Assembly (NCBI RefSeq): GCF_030651495.1
Contig: NZ_JAUSFI010000025.1
Coordinates: forward strand, 1 to 56,245
Reading direction: 5' to 3'
Source of the DNA: Undibacterium sp.
GTDB lineage: Bacteria > Pseudomonadota > Gammaproteobacteria > Burkholderiales > Burkholderiaceae_D
DNA length: 56,245 nucleotides
Shown piece by piece: positions 28,389 to 38,865 of this stretch. Numbering within the stretch: the stretch's first letter is position 1; each line of letters starts with the position of its first letter. The translations under genes were made by a program, and so were the position numbers. Under the pieces are notes generated by a model, which saw only the letters and a list, made by a program, of their open reading frames with translations, did not search any database and had not been told where the DNA came from.

Positions 28389-29624
28389 TCAGGAATGTTC
28401 TTTGATGAACGCACCAACTTTTGGACAAATTATTTCACGCCAGCGGCGCCCGGAGAAAATGCCATAGTGACCGCAGCCTGGGGCCACGAAATCTTGTTTC
28501 ATGTTCGAGGGGATACCACTGCACAAATCATGTGCTGCTTGTGTTTGACCAGGGCCTGAGATGTCGTCGAGTTCCCCTTCAACAGTGAAAAGAGCAACGG
28601 TTTTAATATCCTGTGGACGTACCAGTTTGCCGTCAACCTCCCAAGTACCTGCAGGCAGATGAAATTCCTGAAATACCGTTTTGATAGTATCAAGATAGTA
28701 TTCAGAAGGCATATCAAGAACGGCATTGTATTCGTCATAAAATTTGCGATGCTGCTCTGCTGATTCATCATCACCCTTAATCAGGTGCTGGTAAAAATCC
28801 CAATGGCTTTGAGCATGATGATTCGGATTCATTGCAACAAAGCCAGTGTGCTGCAGAAATCCAGGATAAACCTTGCGACCAGAACCTGGGTAATTGCCAG
28901 GTACGTTATAAATAACGGTGTTCTCAAACCATGAAAATTTCTTTTCCGTTGCGAGATTATTGACCTGTGTTGGCGATTTGCGCGGATCAATTGGGCCACC
29001 CATCATTGTCATGGATTTTGGTAGCTTAGGGTCTTTGGCCGTTGCCATTAGGGCGATAGCTGCCAGTACGGGTACTGTAGGTTGGCAAACCGCAATAACG
29101 TGAACATCAGGACCGAGTAAACGAATGAAATCTTGCACATAAAAAATGTAATCGTCCAGATGAAAAGCGCCTTCCGACAGTGGCACCATGCGTGCATCGA
29201 TCCAGTCGGTGATGTAAACATCATGCTCTGGGAGTAGCCCGCGTACAGTATCGCGCAGCAGAGTAGAGTGATGACCTGATAGGGGGGCAACTAACAAGAC
29301 CTTAGGCTGTTTTAATTTACCTAATTCTTTGTCGGATAGATTTTTTTTGAAATGCAGTAATTTGCAGAAAGGCTTGATGGAAGTAGTACTCTCAACGACC
29401 TCGACCAATTGTTTATCTACCGTCGTGGAGACTATTTCAAACTGAGGCTTTTCATAATGCTTACCAAGTCTGAACATGAGTTCATAACCTGCGGCAATCC
29501 GTTGAGCGTAGGGTGAATGTGCCAGTGGAGATATAGGATTGGCAAACATTTTTGACGATGCTTCTGCCCATTTGGTCAATGGCGTCAAGAAAGCACGGTT
29601 AAATTCATGAAATTGATAAAGCAT
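28389..29624 (-). CDS. phaZ: intracellular polyhydroxybutyrate depolymerase
   Basis: 411 residues. The enzyme mobilises stored PHB granules in the cytoplasm. As in Ralstonia PhaZa1, the nucleophile is a Cys, here Cys180 in IAVCQPTVPVLAA. The Asp lies in GELDDISGPGQT and the His in PGCGHYGIFSGRRWRE (about residue 386). There is no signal peptide, which separates it from extracellular depolymerases. It is a single gene with a terminator just after it. Synthesis genes (phaC, phaA, phaB) are not in the window. Confidence 0.93.
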   Translation of the reverse strand: MLYQFHEFNRAFLTPLTKWAEASSKMFANPISPLAHSPYAQRIAAGYELMFRLGKHYEKPQFEIVSTTVDKQLVEVVESTTSIKPFCKLLHFKKNLSDKELGKLKQPKVLLVAPLSGHHSTLLRDTVRGLLPEHDVYITDWIDARMVPLSEGAFHLDDYIFYVQDFIRLLGPDVHVIAVCQPTVPVLAAIALMATAKDPKLPKSMTMMGGPIDPRKSPTQVNNLATEKKFSWFENTVIYNVPGNYPGSGRKVYPGFLQHTGFVAMNPNHHAQSHWDFYQHLIKGDDESAEQHRKFYDEYNAVLDMPSEYYLDTIKTVFQEFHLPAGTWEVDGKLVRPQDIKTVALFTVEGELDDISGPGQTQAAHDLCSGIPSNMKQDFVAPGCGHYGIFSGRRWREIICPKVGAFIKEHS

Positions 29625-29800
29625 GATCAGGTCTTTCAGATAGATGTATCAATTCAAATTTAGAAAAAGAATTCTAAGATGTTGCAATGCATCATAAACC
29701 ACTTTTGAGTATTTGTCGCACGACTGTTTGATCTGCGGGCAGTAGATTGTAAATAAGAGTTAAATCTTTATTTTTATGATAATGAAATGATGCTTGCTAC

Positions 29801-29840
29801 AAAAAAAGGCAGCACGGAAACCCGTGCTGCCTTTTTTTTT
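29801..29840 (-). terminator. terminator of the fdxA-fpr operon
   Basis: GGCAGCACGG (29808-29817) and CCGTGCTGCC (29822-29831) form a perfect 10-bp stem with A and T runs on the two sides, 22 bp beyond the end of the reductase gene. Confidence 0.92.
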
Positions 29841-29861
29841 GTATCGCTGCAGTTGCTATAT

Positions 29862-30929
29862 TTAATCAAAAACTGGCGTTTCTACACCTAATATTTTGTG
29901 TAGTTTGGGTGAGGTTGTGGTGTACTGCATATGAATTTTCTTTTCAGGGAAAATATATGCTGCGGCACCAAAAGCGGCGAGAGCGGCTTCATGAAAGCCA
30001 GATAAGATCAATTTTTTCTTACCTGGATAGGTGTTGATGTCGCCAACGGCAAAAATACCAGGAATGTTAGTTTCAAATTTCTCGGTACTTATTACCTTGA
30101 GCTGCTTACGTTCAATATCCAAGCCCCAATCAGCGATGGGCCCCAGTTTTGGCGAGAGGCCAAAGAACACCAACAAGTCATCCAGTGGCAAGCGACGTGT
30201 AACGCCATCGGCACCTGTTACCTTAAGTTCGCTTAATTTATCATCTTTAGTTTCGATGCCGCTGACCTGGCCGATGATGCATTGCATTTCAAAGTTTTCA
30301 CACATTTCTTTCATCTTGGCGACAGAAGCCGGTGCCGCGCGGAAGTCATCACGCCGATGTAATATGACAATAGATTCGGCCTTGTCAGCGAGTGCCAATG
30401 CCCAATCTACTGCGGAGTCGCCACCGCCACAGATGACCAGATTTTTCCCTTCGAACTGGCTAGGATTCTTGACGCGATAAAATACTTGTGTGCCTTCGAA
30501 GGCGTCGATGCCTTCAACTTTTAAAGTGCGTGGCTGAAATGAACCAACGCCGGCAGCGATAAAAATAGTTTTGGTGATAAAACGCTGCCCCTGCGATGTT
30601 TCCAAATCAAAGCGGCCATCTTCACGGCGTTGTACCAGAGTCACTTCTTGGTTCAAGTGAAAAGTAGGCTCAAATGGAGCAATCTGCTTCAACAGATTGT
30701 CAGTCAGTTCTTGACCCGTACACATCGGTACCGCAGGGATGTCGTAAATGGGTTTGTCTGGATACAGTTCTACGCATTGACCACCTACTACAGGAAGAGA
30801 GTCGATGACGTGTGCCTTGATTTCTAGTAATCCAAGTTCAAACACCTGAAACAATCCTACCGGTCCTGCGCCAATGATCACCGCATCGGCTTCAATGACG
30901 TGCGCCGGAGTTGTTTGTTTATTTTCCAT
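29862..30929 (-). CDS. ferredoxin/flavodoxin-NADP+ reductase, thioredoxin-reductase-like
   Basis: 355 residues. The FAD-binding motif GAGPVGLFQ (about residues 21-29) and the NADPH-binding [13 protein letters not shown] are present, with [24 protein letters not shown] for the second FAD segment. No CxxC redox pair occurs, which distinguishes type 2 FNRs from thioredoxin reductases. It lies 44 bp after fdxA on the same strand, so the ferredoxin is its likely partner. It should pass electrons between NADPH and FdxA. Confidence 0.92.
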   Translation of the reverse strand: MENKQTTPAHVIEADAVIIGAGPVGLFQVFELGLLEIKAHVIDSLPVVGGQCVELYPDKPIYDIPAVPMCTGQELTDNLLKQIAPFEPTFHLNQEVTLVQRREDGRFDLETSQGQRFITKTIFIAAGVGSFQPRTLKVEGIDAFEGTQVFYRVKNPSQFEGKNLVICGGGDSAVDWALALADKAESIVILHRRDDFRAAPASVAKMKEMCENFEMQCIIGQVSGIETKDDKLSELKVTGADGVTRRLPLDDLLVFFGLSPKLGPIADWGLDIERKQLKVISTEKFETNIPGIFAVGDINTYPGKKKLILSGFHEAALAAFGAAAYIFPEKKIHMQYTTTSPKLHKILGVETPVFD

Positions 30930-30973
30930 ACGACTTCGTGTTCCCTGATAAAAAAGCGGCAGTGTGGCAGTGT

Positions 30974-31297
30974 TTAACGCACCAAGTACTGCAATTTGTC
31001 TTTAACGTCTTTCCAGTCATCTGCATCTGGCAATGGGCTGGTGGTTTTGGTGATGGAAGGCCAATTTGGCGTCAGGTCAACATTAATCTTGATAAACTGT
31101 TGCTGATCGGCAGGCACATCTTCTTCTGCGTAAATCGCATTGACCGGACATTCGGCTACGCAGACGGCGCAGTCGATACATTCATCAGGATCAATTATCA
31201 GGAAATTTGGACCTGCGCGGAAGCAGTCCACCGGGCATACATCCACACAATCGGTATAACGGCAACGGATGCAAGATTCGGTCACAACGTGGGTCAT
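30974..31297 (-). CDS. fdxA: 7Fe/8Fe ferredoxin FdxA
   Basis: 107 residues, the standard length. [18 protein letters not shown] and [17 protein letters not shown] provide the Cys for one 3Fe-4S and one 4Fe-4S cluster, and the C-terminal extension with [19 protein letters not shown] is typical of FdxA. It is a cytoplasmic electron carrier. It starts a two-gene operon with the FNR-type reductase. Confidence 0.96.
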   Translation of the reverse strand: MTHVVTESCIRCRYTDCVDVCPVDCFRAGPNFLIIDPDECIDCAVCVAECPVNAIYAEEDVPADQQQFIKINVDLTPNWPSITKTTSPLPDADDWKDVKDKLQYLVR

Positions 31298-31643
31298 AAC
31301 AGGCCTATCTTAAAAAAAAACGGGGTATTCGGCACAGCTATAGATAATTCAATAGCTGCAAAGCCTTGTATTTTAAGGCAATTTAACGTAACTCACAAAT
31401 CAAGCTTAGATAAATTACGCATAAGCAAATGCGATTGATCTCCAAGTAGCTTTACTGGCAGCATTAAAATCTGGTCAGTAAATTCTATTTGAATTTCAAT
31501 ATTGCGCATTGATGTATATCTAAGTGATCACGGGATGATGAAATTTTTTGATGTCGTACCGAAAAAAATTTGCCGCAAGAGTGGGGCGCTGCGCGGTTAT
31601 GATGCATTTCGGTTTTATAGTTCAATTTTGATTATTTTAAAAA
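31298..31643. other. divergent intergenic region between fdxA and the antiporter gene
   Basis: About 346 bp, AT-rich. It must contain both outward promoters, but no consensus pair or operator stands out and no small ORF is supported. Confidence 0.45.
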
Positions 31644-33077
31644 ATGACATTAAATAAAATTTTTTGTAAAAGCGTATTTGGCCTGTTATCAGGCCTGATG
31701 CCGTTGTGGGGACAGGCCACCGACTTAAGCGGACAGCATTTAGTAATTTACTTGTCGGGATTTTGGGCCATTCCATTTGTCGGTTTATTATTAAGTATTG
31801 CCTTGGCACCGATGCTAACCCCCCTGTTATGGCATCGCCACTTTGGCAAAATTGCGGCCGGTTGGGGGTTGGCATTTTTGTTGCCATGCTCCGCTCTATT
31901 TGGTGTCGACGAAGCATTTTCTAGTGCTACTCATACCTTGTTTGCAGAATATTTTCCTTTTATCATTCTTTTGGCTACGCTATTTGTGGTTGCGGGGGGG
32001 ATCTGCGTGCGAGGGAATTTACATGGTACGCCAGAGCTAAATGTGGGTTTTCTTGCGCTAGGGACGGTGCTTGCGAGTGTGATGGGAACCACGGGGGCGG
32101 CGATGTTGTTGGTGCGGCCTTTAATTCGCGCCAATGATAATCGTCAGCACGTTAAGCATGTCATGGTGTTTTTTATTTTTCTGGTGGCGAATGCAGGGGG
32201 CGCATTGACGCCATTGGGCGATCCCCCTTTGTTTCTGGGTTTTTTGCACGGGGTTGATTTTTTATGGACACTGAAAAATGTCTTTGCTCAAACCTTGTTT
32301 CTTTGTTTGAGTTTGTTATTCATGTTTTATTTGCTGGATAGATATTACTATCATCGCCGCGATGAAACCCATCCTGCGCGACTTGACCCTACGCCAGATT
32401 CTGCCATCCAAATTGAAGGAAAAATTAATTTTATTTTATTGGCGGGCGTAGTGCTTCTGGTGCTGATGAGTGGCTTTTGGAAACCGGGCATTGCGTTTCA
32501 AATAATGGGCCAAAAACTTGAGTTACAAAATATGTTGCGCGACACTGGCTTGCTACTACTTATGCTGGCATCGCTCAAATTAACTCCTGCCAGTGCGCGT
32601 GAGGGTAATGAATTTACATGGGGTCCTATCATTGAGGTAGCCAAGATTTTTGCGGCAATCTTCATTACGATTGTGCCAGTTATTGCTCTCCTCAAGGCGG
32701 CTGAGGCGGGGCCATTCTCTTCAGTGATTGTGGCGCTGTCGGACCAGCAAGGGCACCCCATCAACGCGATGTATTTTTGGTCTAGCGGACTTCTCTCCTC
32801 ATTTTTAGATAATGCTCCTACGTATCTGGTATTTTTTAATACTGCAGGGGGCGATCCGGCGCTCCTGATGACTAAGTTGGCGGCTACCTTGGCGGCGATT
32901 TCTTGTGGCTCTGTCTTTATGGGTGCGATGAGTTACATCGGGAATGCACCGAATATGATGGTGAAAGCCATTGCGGAGCAACGAAATATCGTGATGCCTT
33001 CTTTCTTTGGCTATATGGCATGGTCTTGTTGTATTTTATTGCCACTATTTGCTGTGATAACCCTGATCTTTTTTTGA
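31644..33077 (+). CDS. ion transporter of the NhaD/CitMHS-like superfamily (putative Na+/H+ antiporter)
   Basis: 477 residues with about twelve hydrophobic segments. The stretch VANAGGALTPLGDPPLFLGFLHGVDF and the later FLDNAPTYLVFFNTA are motifs of the NhaD/ArsB/CitMHS group, with conserved Asp-Pro and Asp-Asn-Ala residues in the transport path. A hydrophobic leader (residues 8-25) may be cleaved. Proteins of this subgroup are annotated as sodium:proton antiporters or putative citrate transporters; the substrate is not settled. The dehydrogenase gene follows almost without a gap. Confidence 0.8.
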   Translation: MTLNKIFCKSVFGLLSGLMPLWGQATDLSGQHLVIYLSGFWAIPFVGLLLSIALAPMLTPLLWHRHFGKIAAGWGLAFLLPCSALFGVDEAFSSATHTLFAEYFPFIILLATLFVVAGGICVRGNLHGTPELNVGFLALGTVLASVMGTTGAAMLLVRPLIRANDNRQHVKHVMVFFIFLVANAGGALTPLGDPPLFLGFLHGVDFLWTLKNVFAQTLFLCLSLLFMFYLLDRYYYHRRDETHPARLDPTPDSAIQIEGKINFILLAGVVLLVLMSGFWKPGIAFQIMGQKLELQNMLRDTGLLLLMLASLKLTPASAREGNEFTWGPIIEVAKIFAAIFITIVPVIALLKAAEAGPFSSVIVALSDQQGHPINAMYFWSSGLLSSFLDNAPTYLVFFNTAGGDPALLMTKLAATLAAISCGSVFMGAMSYIGNAPNMMVKAIAEQRNIVMPSFFGYMAWSCCILLPLFAVITLIFF

Positions 33078-33086
33078 GTGAAAAAC

Positions 33087-34067
33087 ATGAAACCAGCTAT
33101 TTTGATTGCGCGAGCAATTTTCCCTGAGATAATTGAACGTTTATCCGGGTATTTTGACGTGGAGTCTAATCAAGAGGATATTATTTTTACCGCACCGGAA
33201 TTGCTTGCCAAGTTAAAGGGGAAGCAAGGTGTTTTGTGTACCGCCAGTGCCCGCTTGAATGCAGAATTACTGGCGCAATTACCTGCGCTCAAGATGGTGG
33301 CAAATATGGCAGTGGGTTACGATAATCTTGATCTGCCTGCCTGTACTGCACGCGGTGTGATGGCAAGCAATACGCCGGATGTTTTAAACGAGACTACCGC
33401 CGATTTTGCCTGGGCCCTGTTGATGGCAACGGCGCGTCGTGTGACTGAATCAGAACACTGGTTACGTGCTGGTAAATGGAATAAATGGAGTTACGATGCT
33501 TTTCTGGGGGCGGATATTCACGGTGCGACTCTGGGGATCATCGGCATGGGCAGAATAGGGCAGGCGGTTGCGCGCCGTTCTATGGGGTTTGATATGCGGG
33601 TCGTTTATCACAACCGTTCTCGCCTTACCGATCAACAAGAGTCCTACGCAAACAACGCGGTGTATGTCAGCAAAGAAGAGCTGCTAAAAACCGCCGATCA
33701 CGTTATCCTGGTGTTGCCCTATTCAACTGAAACACACCATACTATCGGGGCGGCAGAACTGTTGATGATGAAGCCATCCGCTACGCTGGTCAATCTGGCG
33801 CGTGGTGGAATAGTCGATGATGTGGCGTTGATCGCGGCCTTAAGGCAGCAAAAAATTGCTGCTGCCGGATTGGATGTCTTCGAGAATGAACCGAAATTTC
33901 ATCCTGATTTTTTAACGCTGAAGAATGTCGTGCTGACACCGCATATCGCCAGCGCCTCCGAAGCTACACGGCGCGCTATGGCCAATTGTGCTGCGGATAA
34001 TCTGATCGCTGGCTTGAGTCATCAACGACCACCGAATTTATTGAATCCTGCCGTTTTTGTCAATTAG
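33087..34067 (+). CDS. D-2-hydroxyacid dehydrogenase, glyoxylate/hydroxypyruvate reductase type
   Basis: 326 residues from the ATG at 33087 (a GTG three codons earlier directly abuts the antiporter stop). The NAD(P) motif GMGRIGQAVARR (about residues 152-163), Arg in VNLARGGIVDD, Glu in LDVFENEP and the catalytic His in LTPHIASAS are intact. The protein is closest to GhrB/TkrA or D-glycerate dehydrogenase enzymes that reduce glyoxylate, hydroxypyruvate and 2-ketogluconate. Probably cotranscribed with the antiporter; no functional link is evident. Confidence 0.88.
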   Translation: MKPAILIARAIFPEIIERLSGYFDVESNQEDIIFTAPELLAKLKGKQGVLCTASARLNAELLAQLPALKMVANMAVGYDNLDLPACTARGVMASNTPDVLNETTADFAWALLMATARRVTESEHWLRAGKWNKWSYDAFLGADIHGATLGIIGMGRIGQAVARRSMGFDMRVVYHNRSRLTDQQESYANNAVYVSKEELLKTADHVILVLPYSTETHHTIGAAELLMMKPSATLVNLARGGIVDDVALIAALRQQKIAAAGLDVFENEPKFHPDFLTLKNVVLTPHIASASEATRRAMANCAADNLIAGLSHQRPPNLLNPAVFVN

Positions 34068-34072
34068 ATACT

Positions 34073-34148
34073 GGGAGGGAGTATATTTGATTTTGCCGCT
34101 TATCGCGCATGATTGACGTGCGCTTTAAAATATACCCCCTCTTTTTTT
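34073..34148. repeat. dispersed palindromic repeat, copy A (also a terminator)
   Basis: An element of ~69 bp with imperfect inverted ends (GAGGGAGTATATTTG and AAAATATACCCCCTC) followed by TCTTTTTTT. It sits between the convergent dehydrogenase and ACBP genes and can act as a terminator. Its reverse complement aligns with the element at 39014-39081: shared blocks are TATATTTT, AAGCGC, TGCGC, ATAA, GGCA and ATACTCCCTC. Confidence 0.7.
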
Positions 34149-34153
34149 ATTCT

Positions 34154-34408
34154 TTAGCCCTTGAGTTCGTTAATCAAGTCTGTGTACTGTTGCATAGCGG
34201 CTTCTTGTGTTGTTCCGGCCAACGCGGCCCATGTATCGAACTTAGCGCGACCGACAAAATCCGTTATTCCAGGGCGATCGCCGGTAGCATCACCGGTGCT
34301 GCCTTGTTTAAATAGTGCGTAAATTTTCAGCAAAGTCATGTTATCAGGACGTTCTGGTAAATTTTTTGAATCGATCTGGGCTTGATTGAATTGTTCTTGC
34401 AGGCTCAT
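34154..34408 (-). CDS. acyl-CoA-binding protein
   Basis: 84 residues, the usual size. LLKIYALFKQGSTGDATGDRPGITDFVGRAKFDTWAALAG is split by the family's ligand-binding Tyr, Lys and Trp residues (YALFKQ, KFDTWAAL), as in eukaryotic ACBPs. It binds long-chain acyl-CoA in the cytoplasm. It stands alone, with the YecA-like gene 103 bp upstream on the same strand. Confidence 0.93.
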   Translation of the reverse strand: MSLQEQFNQAQIDSKNLPERPDNMTLLKIYALFKQGSTGDATGDRPGITDFVGRAKFDTWAALAGTTQEAAMQQYTDLINELKG

Positions 34409-34511
34409 ATGCTACTCCGGTAAGCGGATGGAAAACACCTAAAGTAGCATACAAAATTCGACCTGCCAAAGCAGATCGCTAGAGGGTTTATTCAGGCACA
34501 GATATTACAAT

Positions 34512-35210
34512 CTAATGGATGGTTGGCTCGGCACCGCAGCAGACTTTGTATTTTTTACCGCTGCCGCATGGACAAGGATCGTTGCGACCTACCTTGGGTG
34601 TATCGCGTTTGATTGTCGCGACGCCAGATTTGCGTAATGGTGCCCAAAAGCGACGAATTTCCGGTATCGCGGCTTCCAGTTCTAGCGCCAGTTTGTGGCA
34701 CTTTTCTGGCGTGTCGACCAGTTTTAATTCTGCTTCTTCGATTTCTTCAGCGCCTAACAGGTAAATGGGGTGGAGTAATGGCGCGATGTCAGATTGCCAG
34801 GCCGTTTCCCAGGCTTCTTCGCGCAATTGCATGCCTTCCCAAAAGCCCCATGCCCAGGTTTCACCATCAATCAGTTCTTTTCCGTCTTGTTCCATGATGC
34901 AAAACAAGGGTTCAAATTCTTGCGGCGCGACCTCAAAGGTAATCTGAATTTCATTCATGAAACGGGCAATTAAATTCGAGATTTTTTGCATCTCTTTTTC
35001 GTTCTTGAAGCTAGGCTCGGCCTGATCAGGCAAGCCCCAAACCAAGGGAAGCCACTCCGCCATGGGAATAACTTCGGGCCCCAGCGCAATCGCTGTCAGG
35101 TAACCATGCAATGCATCCATGGTCATGCCGTCATCACCGACCCGATCCGACATGAGAAATTTGTCTAGTTCATTGAATTCTTTGTCGCTGAGTGGTTCGT
35201 CGAGATGCAT
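34512..35210 (-). CDS. YecA/UPF0149 family protein with C-terminal SEC-C zinc motif
   Basis: 232 residues. The N-terminal UPF0149 domain contains [14 protein letters not shown] and EWLPLVWG. The C-terminal SEC-C motif is [19 protein letters not shown], whose Cys bind zinc as in the tail of SecA. Proteins of this type may contact ribosomes or SecB; E. coli YecA was shown to bind ribosomes. No direct partner lies nearby. It is divergent from srkA. Confidence 0.9.
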   Translation of the reverse strand: MHLDEPLSDKEFNELDKFLMSDRVGDDGMTMDALHGYLTAIALGPEVIPMAEWLPLVWGLPDQAEPSFKNEKEMQKISNLIARFMNEIQITFEVAPQEFEPLFCIMEQDGKELIDGETWAWGFWEGMQLREEAWETAWQSDIAPLLHPIYLLGAEEIEEAELKLVDTPEKCHKLALELEAAIPEIRRFWAPLRKSGVATIKRDTPKVGRNDPCPCGSGKKYKVCCGAEPTIH

Positions 35211-35303
35211 GATAGGGCTCTTATGGTAAAAATAAGGCAGAAATTGGAATAGTGGAAGTGTAGCGCTTTGTCTCTCTTCCGTGGGAGGAATGCACGTACA
35301 ATA

Positions 35304-36338
35304 ATGGCTATGACCGAACTTTTAACTCCTTCCGCCCTTGCCCCTGATGACGTCAGCTCATTTGCCGGATTAAATCCTGATTGCGTGCTCGATGCGATGC
35401 ATAGTGCTGATTTTCAGTGTGACGGGCGCCTGTTGGCACTCAATAGCTACGAAAATCGGGTTTATCAATTAGGGATGGAGGAGGGCGCGCCACTGGTGGC
35501 CAAATTCTACCGGCCAAAGCGCTGGAGTGATGCTGCGATTCTGGAGGAGCATGCCTTTGTGAGTGAACTGAGCGCGCTTGAGATTCCTGTGGTGCCCGCC
35601 TTGATCAATAATCAAGGTCAAAGTTTGCATAATTATCTCGGTTATCGATTCTCTGTATTTCCTAGGCAGGGTGGGCGCGCGCCAGAGTTGGACCGGCCAG
35701 AAACACTAGAATGGCTAGGACGTTTTATTGGACGGATTCATGCGGTCGGTGAGGTGCAAGCGTATCGGCATCGTCCAACACTCGACATCCATAGTTTTGG
35801 CTATCAACCCGTAAAATTTTTGCTGTCGAATGCATTTATTCCTGCTGATTTACTGGCAGCCTATCAAAGCGTGACCAGCATGCTGTTAGACGGCATAGCG
35901 CGCTGTTTTGATCGTGCTGGTGAATTGGCATCAATTCGTTTGCATGGCGATTGCCATATGGGGAACGTCTTGTGGACTGATTCCGGTGCGCATCCCGGAC
36001 CGCATTTCGTCGATTTTGACGATAGCCGGATGGGGCCTGCAATACAAGATTTATGGATGTTATTGTCCGGCACCCGTGCTGAGATGACGTCGCAGTTGTG
36101 CGATATTTTGGCAGGCTACGAAGATTTTTATGACTTTGAGCCACGTCAGCTGCATTTGATTGAAGCTTTACGTAGCTTACGTTTGTTACATTATTCTGCA
36201 TGGCTGGCGCAACGGTGGGATGACCCTGCTTTCAAACATGCTTTTCCTTGGTTTAATACACAACGCTATTGGCAAGACAGAATATTAGAATTGCGTGAAC
36301 AAGTCGCTTTGATGGATGAGCCTCCATTGGTGGTGTAG
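35304..36338 (+). CDS. srkA: stress response kinase SrkA (RdoA/YihE)
   Basis: 344 residues from the ATG at 35304 (ATG at 35310 is also possible; GGGAGG lies 15 bp upstream). The catalytic loop [12 protein letters not shown] and the metal-binding [11 protein letters not shown] mark the aminoglycoside-phosphotransferase-like kinase fold. [15 protein letters not shown] is the family's N-terminal signature. SrkA is a protein kinase that protects against stress-induced death in E. coli. Its end overlaps only the untranslated leader of rpiA. Confidence 0.92.
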   Translation: MAMTELLTPSALAPDDVSSFAGLNPDCVLDAMHSADFQCDGRLLALNSYENRVYQLGMEEGAPLVAKFYRPKRWSDAAILEEHAFVSELSALEIPVVPALINNQGQSLHNYLGYRFSVFPRQGGRAPELDRPETLEWLGRFIGRIHAVGEVQAYRHRPTLDIHSFGYQPVKFLLSNAFIPADLLAAYQSVTSMLLDGIARCFDRAGELASIRLHGDCHMGNVLWTDSGAHPGPHFVDFDDSRMGPAIQDLWMLLSGTRAEMTSQLCDILAGYEDFYDFEPRQLHLIEALRSLRLLHYSAWLAQRWDDPAFKHAFPWFNTQRYWQDRILELREQVALMDEPPLVV

Positions 36339-36417
36339 TAAGCTCTTCAGCCTGTTAAATCCACTCATACCCAGTTATTACCCAGTATTTTTAATTTTAT
36401 TTATTACTCATATCATT

Positions 36418-37089
36418 ATGACTCAAGACGAACTCAAACAAGCGGTGGCACAGGCGGCTATTCACTATGTCGTAGAAGGTGAAATTGTCGGTGTCGGTAC
36501 AGGCTCCACAGCGAATTTTTTTATCGACGAATTAGCCAAAATCAAGCACAAGATCAAGGCAGCAGTAGCTTCATCCGAAGAAACCGCAGCGCGTTTGCGG
36601 GCGCATGGCATTACGGTGCTCGATTTGAATCAGGTGACGTCAATGGCGGTCTACATTGATGGCGCTGATGAAATTACGCCCCAAGGTGCAATGATCAAGG
36701 GTGGTGGGGCTGCACTGACGCGCGAAAAAATTGTAGCGTCTGTTGCCGATCAATTTATTTGTATCGCGGATGGTTCTAAATTAGTCGATGTACTGGGTAA
36801 ATTTCCATTGCCGGTGGAAGTGATTCCGATGGCGCAAACGGTCGTGATACGCCAACTCAATGCCATCGGGGGAGACGCACGTCTGCGCTTGAAAGATGGC
36901 GTGCCGCTGCTGACAGATAACGGGAATGTGATTGTCGATGTGCATGGATTGCAAATTACTGACCCGGTGGCACTGGAAGCAAAAATTAATAATATTGTTG
37001 GCGTAGTGACGGTCGGGTTGTTTGCGCAGCATGGCGCGAATGTCTGTTTATTGGGAACGGCGGAAGGTGTCAAAACCTTAAAGTTTTAA
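36418..37089 (+). CDS. rpiA: ribose-5-phosphate isomerase A
   Basis: 223 residues from the ATG at 36418; an in-frame extension back to 36316 is hydrophobic, overlaps srkA and is not family-like. [16 protein letters not shown], the catalytic region DGADEI and [14 protein letters not shown] are conserved, with [20 protein letters not shown] following. It interconverts ribose-5-P and ribulose-5-P in the pentose phosphate pathway. The ribosome site is weak. Confidence 0.97.
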   Translation: MTQDELKQAVAQAAIHYVVEGEIVGVGTGSTANFFIDELAKIKHKIKAAVASSEETAARLRAHGITVLDLNQVTSMAVYIDGADEITPQGAMIKGGGAALTREKIVASVADQFICIADGSKLVDVLGKFPLPVEVIPMAQTVVIRQLNAIGGDARLRLKDGVPLLTDNGNVIVDVHGLQITDPVALEAKINNIVGVVTVGLFAQHGANVCLLGTAEGVKTLKF

Positions 37090-37217
37090 CTTTACACAGA
37101 AAATCCGTTTGAAAAAAATAGTAATTTTAAGAAATGTCGTTAAATATTGAATCGTACGTTCATTGTTCACCAATTTTAACTTTAAGATAAAACATAGCTG
37201 CATTTGGATGTAATGCA

Positions 37218-37260
37218 AAAATTGCATTTATTGAGTTATCTCAATAAAAAGTGCAATTTT
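37218..37260. repeat. long AT-rich inverted repeat between rpiA and aqpZ
   Basis: AAAATTGCATTTATTGAG (37218-37235) faces CTCAATAAA-AAG-TGCAATTTT (37240-37260), leaving only three unpaired bases and a four-base loop. It lacks a following T run. It may be an rpiA transcript end, an operator for aqpZ or a regulatory RNA element. Confidence 0.55.
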
Positions 37261-37385
37261 AATGTTTTAATTAAATTGATCCTTCGGACTTTTCACTCTT
37301 AGTTTTTTATGTTTGGTGTAACTGGCAGAGTGCGAAATAAAAACGAAGAACGATCAATTTTTCATTGAGTTAAAAAGGAAAGCAA

Positions 37386-38075
37386 ATGAAGCAATATGGC
37401 GCTGAATTTATCGGAACTTTCTGGCTGGTATTGGGTGGATGTGGCAGTGCTGTATTGGCTGCGGCATTCCCCGGCGTGGGCATCGGCTTGCACGGGGTTT
37501 CACTGGCGTTTGGCTTGACTGTGCTGACCATGGCGTATGCGATTGGTCATATCTCAGGCTGTCATTTGAATCCTGCCGTATCAATCGGCCTGTGGGCAGG
37601 CGGGCGCTTTCCTGCCAATAAATTACTCCCTTATATTCTTGCTCAAGTATTCGGCGGGATTGTTGCCGGCGGCGTGTTGTACTTGATTGCCAGTGGCAAG
37701 GCTGGCTTTGAACTTGCAGGCGGATTTGCCTCGAATGGCTATGCCGAACATTCTCCCGGTGCGTATTCCATGCAAGCAGCGCTGATCACTGAAGTAGTCA
37801 TGACGATGATGTTTCTGATTGTCATTATGGGGGCGACCGATAGGCGCGCTCCGCAAGGGTTTGCGCCTATCGCCATTGGCTTGGCGCTGACCCTGATCCA
37901 TCTGATTAGCATTCCTGTTACGAATACGTCCGTGAACCCCGCGCGTAGCACGGGTGTAGCATTGTATGTCGGTGGCTGGGCTATTCAGCAATTGTGGCTG
38001 TTTTGGGTCGCGCCGATTATCGGCGCGGTAATTGGTGCGCTCACTTACAAAGCGATTGCGGTTGAGCAGGGATGA
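37386..38075 (+). CDS. aqpZ: aquaporin Z
   Basis: 229 residues, full length. Both NPA boxes are present, in [14 protein letters not shown] and [12 protein letters not shown], and the Arg after the second is the selectivity filter Arg. Six transmembrane helices. It is a water channel of the inner membrane. AAAGGAAAG precedes the ATG. Nearly 300 bp of AT-rich sequence upstream contains a long inverted repeat. Confidence 0.97.
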   Translation: MKQYGAEFIGTFWLVLGGCGSAVLAAAFPGVGIGLHGVSLAFGLTVLTMAYAIGHISGCHLNPAVSIGLWAGGRFPANKLLPYILAQVFGGIVAGGVLYLIASGKAGFELAGGFASNGYAEHSPGAYSMQAALITEVVMTMMFLIVIMGATDRRAPQGFAPIAIGLALTLIHLISIPVTNTSVNPARSTGVALYVGGWAIQQLWLFWVAPIIGAVIGALTYKAIAVEQG

Positions 38076-38283
38076 TTGTTCGCATTTCTCTTAAGCCGCG
38101 ACAGTATCGCTCTGGCGCTCACTAATTTAATTCATTCATTGGGTAGCGGGCGGTATGTTTGTTGCACTTGATCTTTCTCTCGGTACGATGAGAATTTAAT
38201 GCCATTGAGATGATTTGATGCACTGCCTCATGAGAGAGGCTGCTATCCTTGTCGCTTCTTATCCATTCAATTTCTACTCCATC

Positions 38284-38865
38284 ATGACCACGCCTTCCGC
38301 AATACCTCTTTCCACTCATGCAGAAATCATCACAAACACCCAAATTTGGCTAGAGAAGGCCGTAATCGGCTTGAATCTCTGCCCATTTGCCAAGGCCGTG
38401 CAGATCAAAGAGCAAATTCGCTACTTCGTCAGTGAGGCCCGTACGCCAGAGGATTTATTGCAGGATTTAATCCGTGAGCTTGAGTTTTTAGCAGAAGCGA
38501 ATCCTGAAAAACTCGAAACCACGCTCTTAATTCATCCTTTCGTCATGACGAATTTTTTGGATTACAACGATTTCCTGGATGTCGCCGATGGCACTTTGGA
38601 AGAGTTGGATCTGGATGGCATATTGCAAATCGCCAGTTTTCACCCTGACTATCAGTTCGCCGATACGATGCCTGATGATATTGAGAATTTTACTAACCGC
38701 TCGCCATATCCGACTTTGCATTTATTACGCGAAGAGAGCATTGATAAAGCGGTACTCGCCTTTCCGGATGCGGATGCTATCTATGAAAAAAACATCCAAA
38801 CCATGAGCGCATTAGGTGTGGAGGGGTGGCACAAATTATTTGCCGGCAATGATGATAAAAAATGA
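38284..38865 (+). CDS. DUF1415 family protein
   Basis: 193 residues from the ATG at 38284. An earlier in-frame start at 38215 adds a tail without family resemblance. The segment TQIWLEKAVIGLNLCPFAKAV and FHPDYQFADTMPDDIENFTNRSPYP, split by variable residues, mark DUF1415. No signal peptide or membrane helix is present. Function is unknown. It stands alone between aqpZ and the lysC region. Confidence 0.88.
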   Translation: MTTPSAIPLSTHAEIITNTQIWLEKAVIGLNLCPFAKAVQIKEQIRYFVSEARTPEDLLQDLIRELEFLAEANPEKLETTLLIHPFVMTNFLDYNDFLDVADGTLEELDLDGILQIASFHPDYQFADTMPDDIENFTNRSPYPTLHLLREESIDKAVLAFPDADAIYEKNIQTMSALGVEGWHKLFAGNDDKK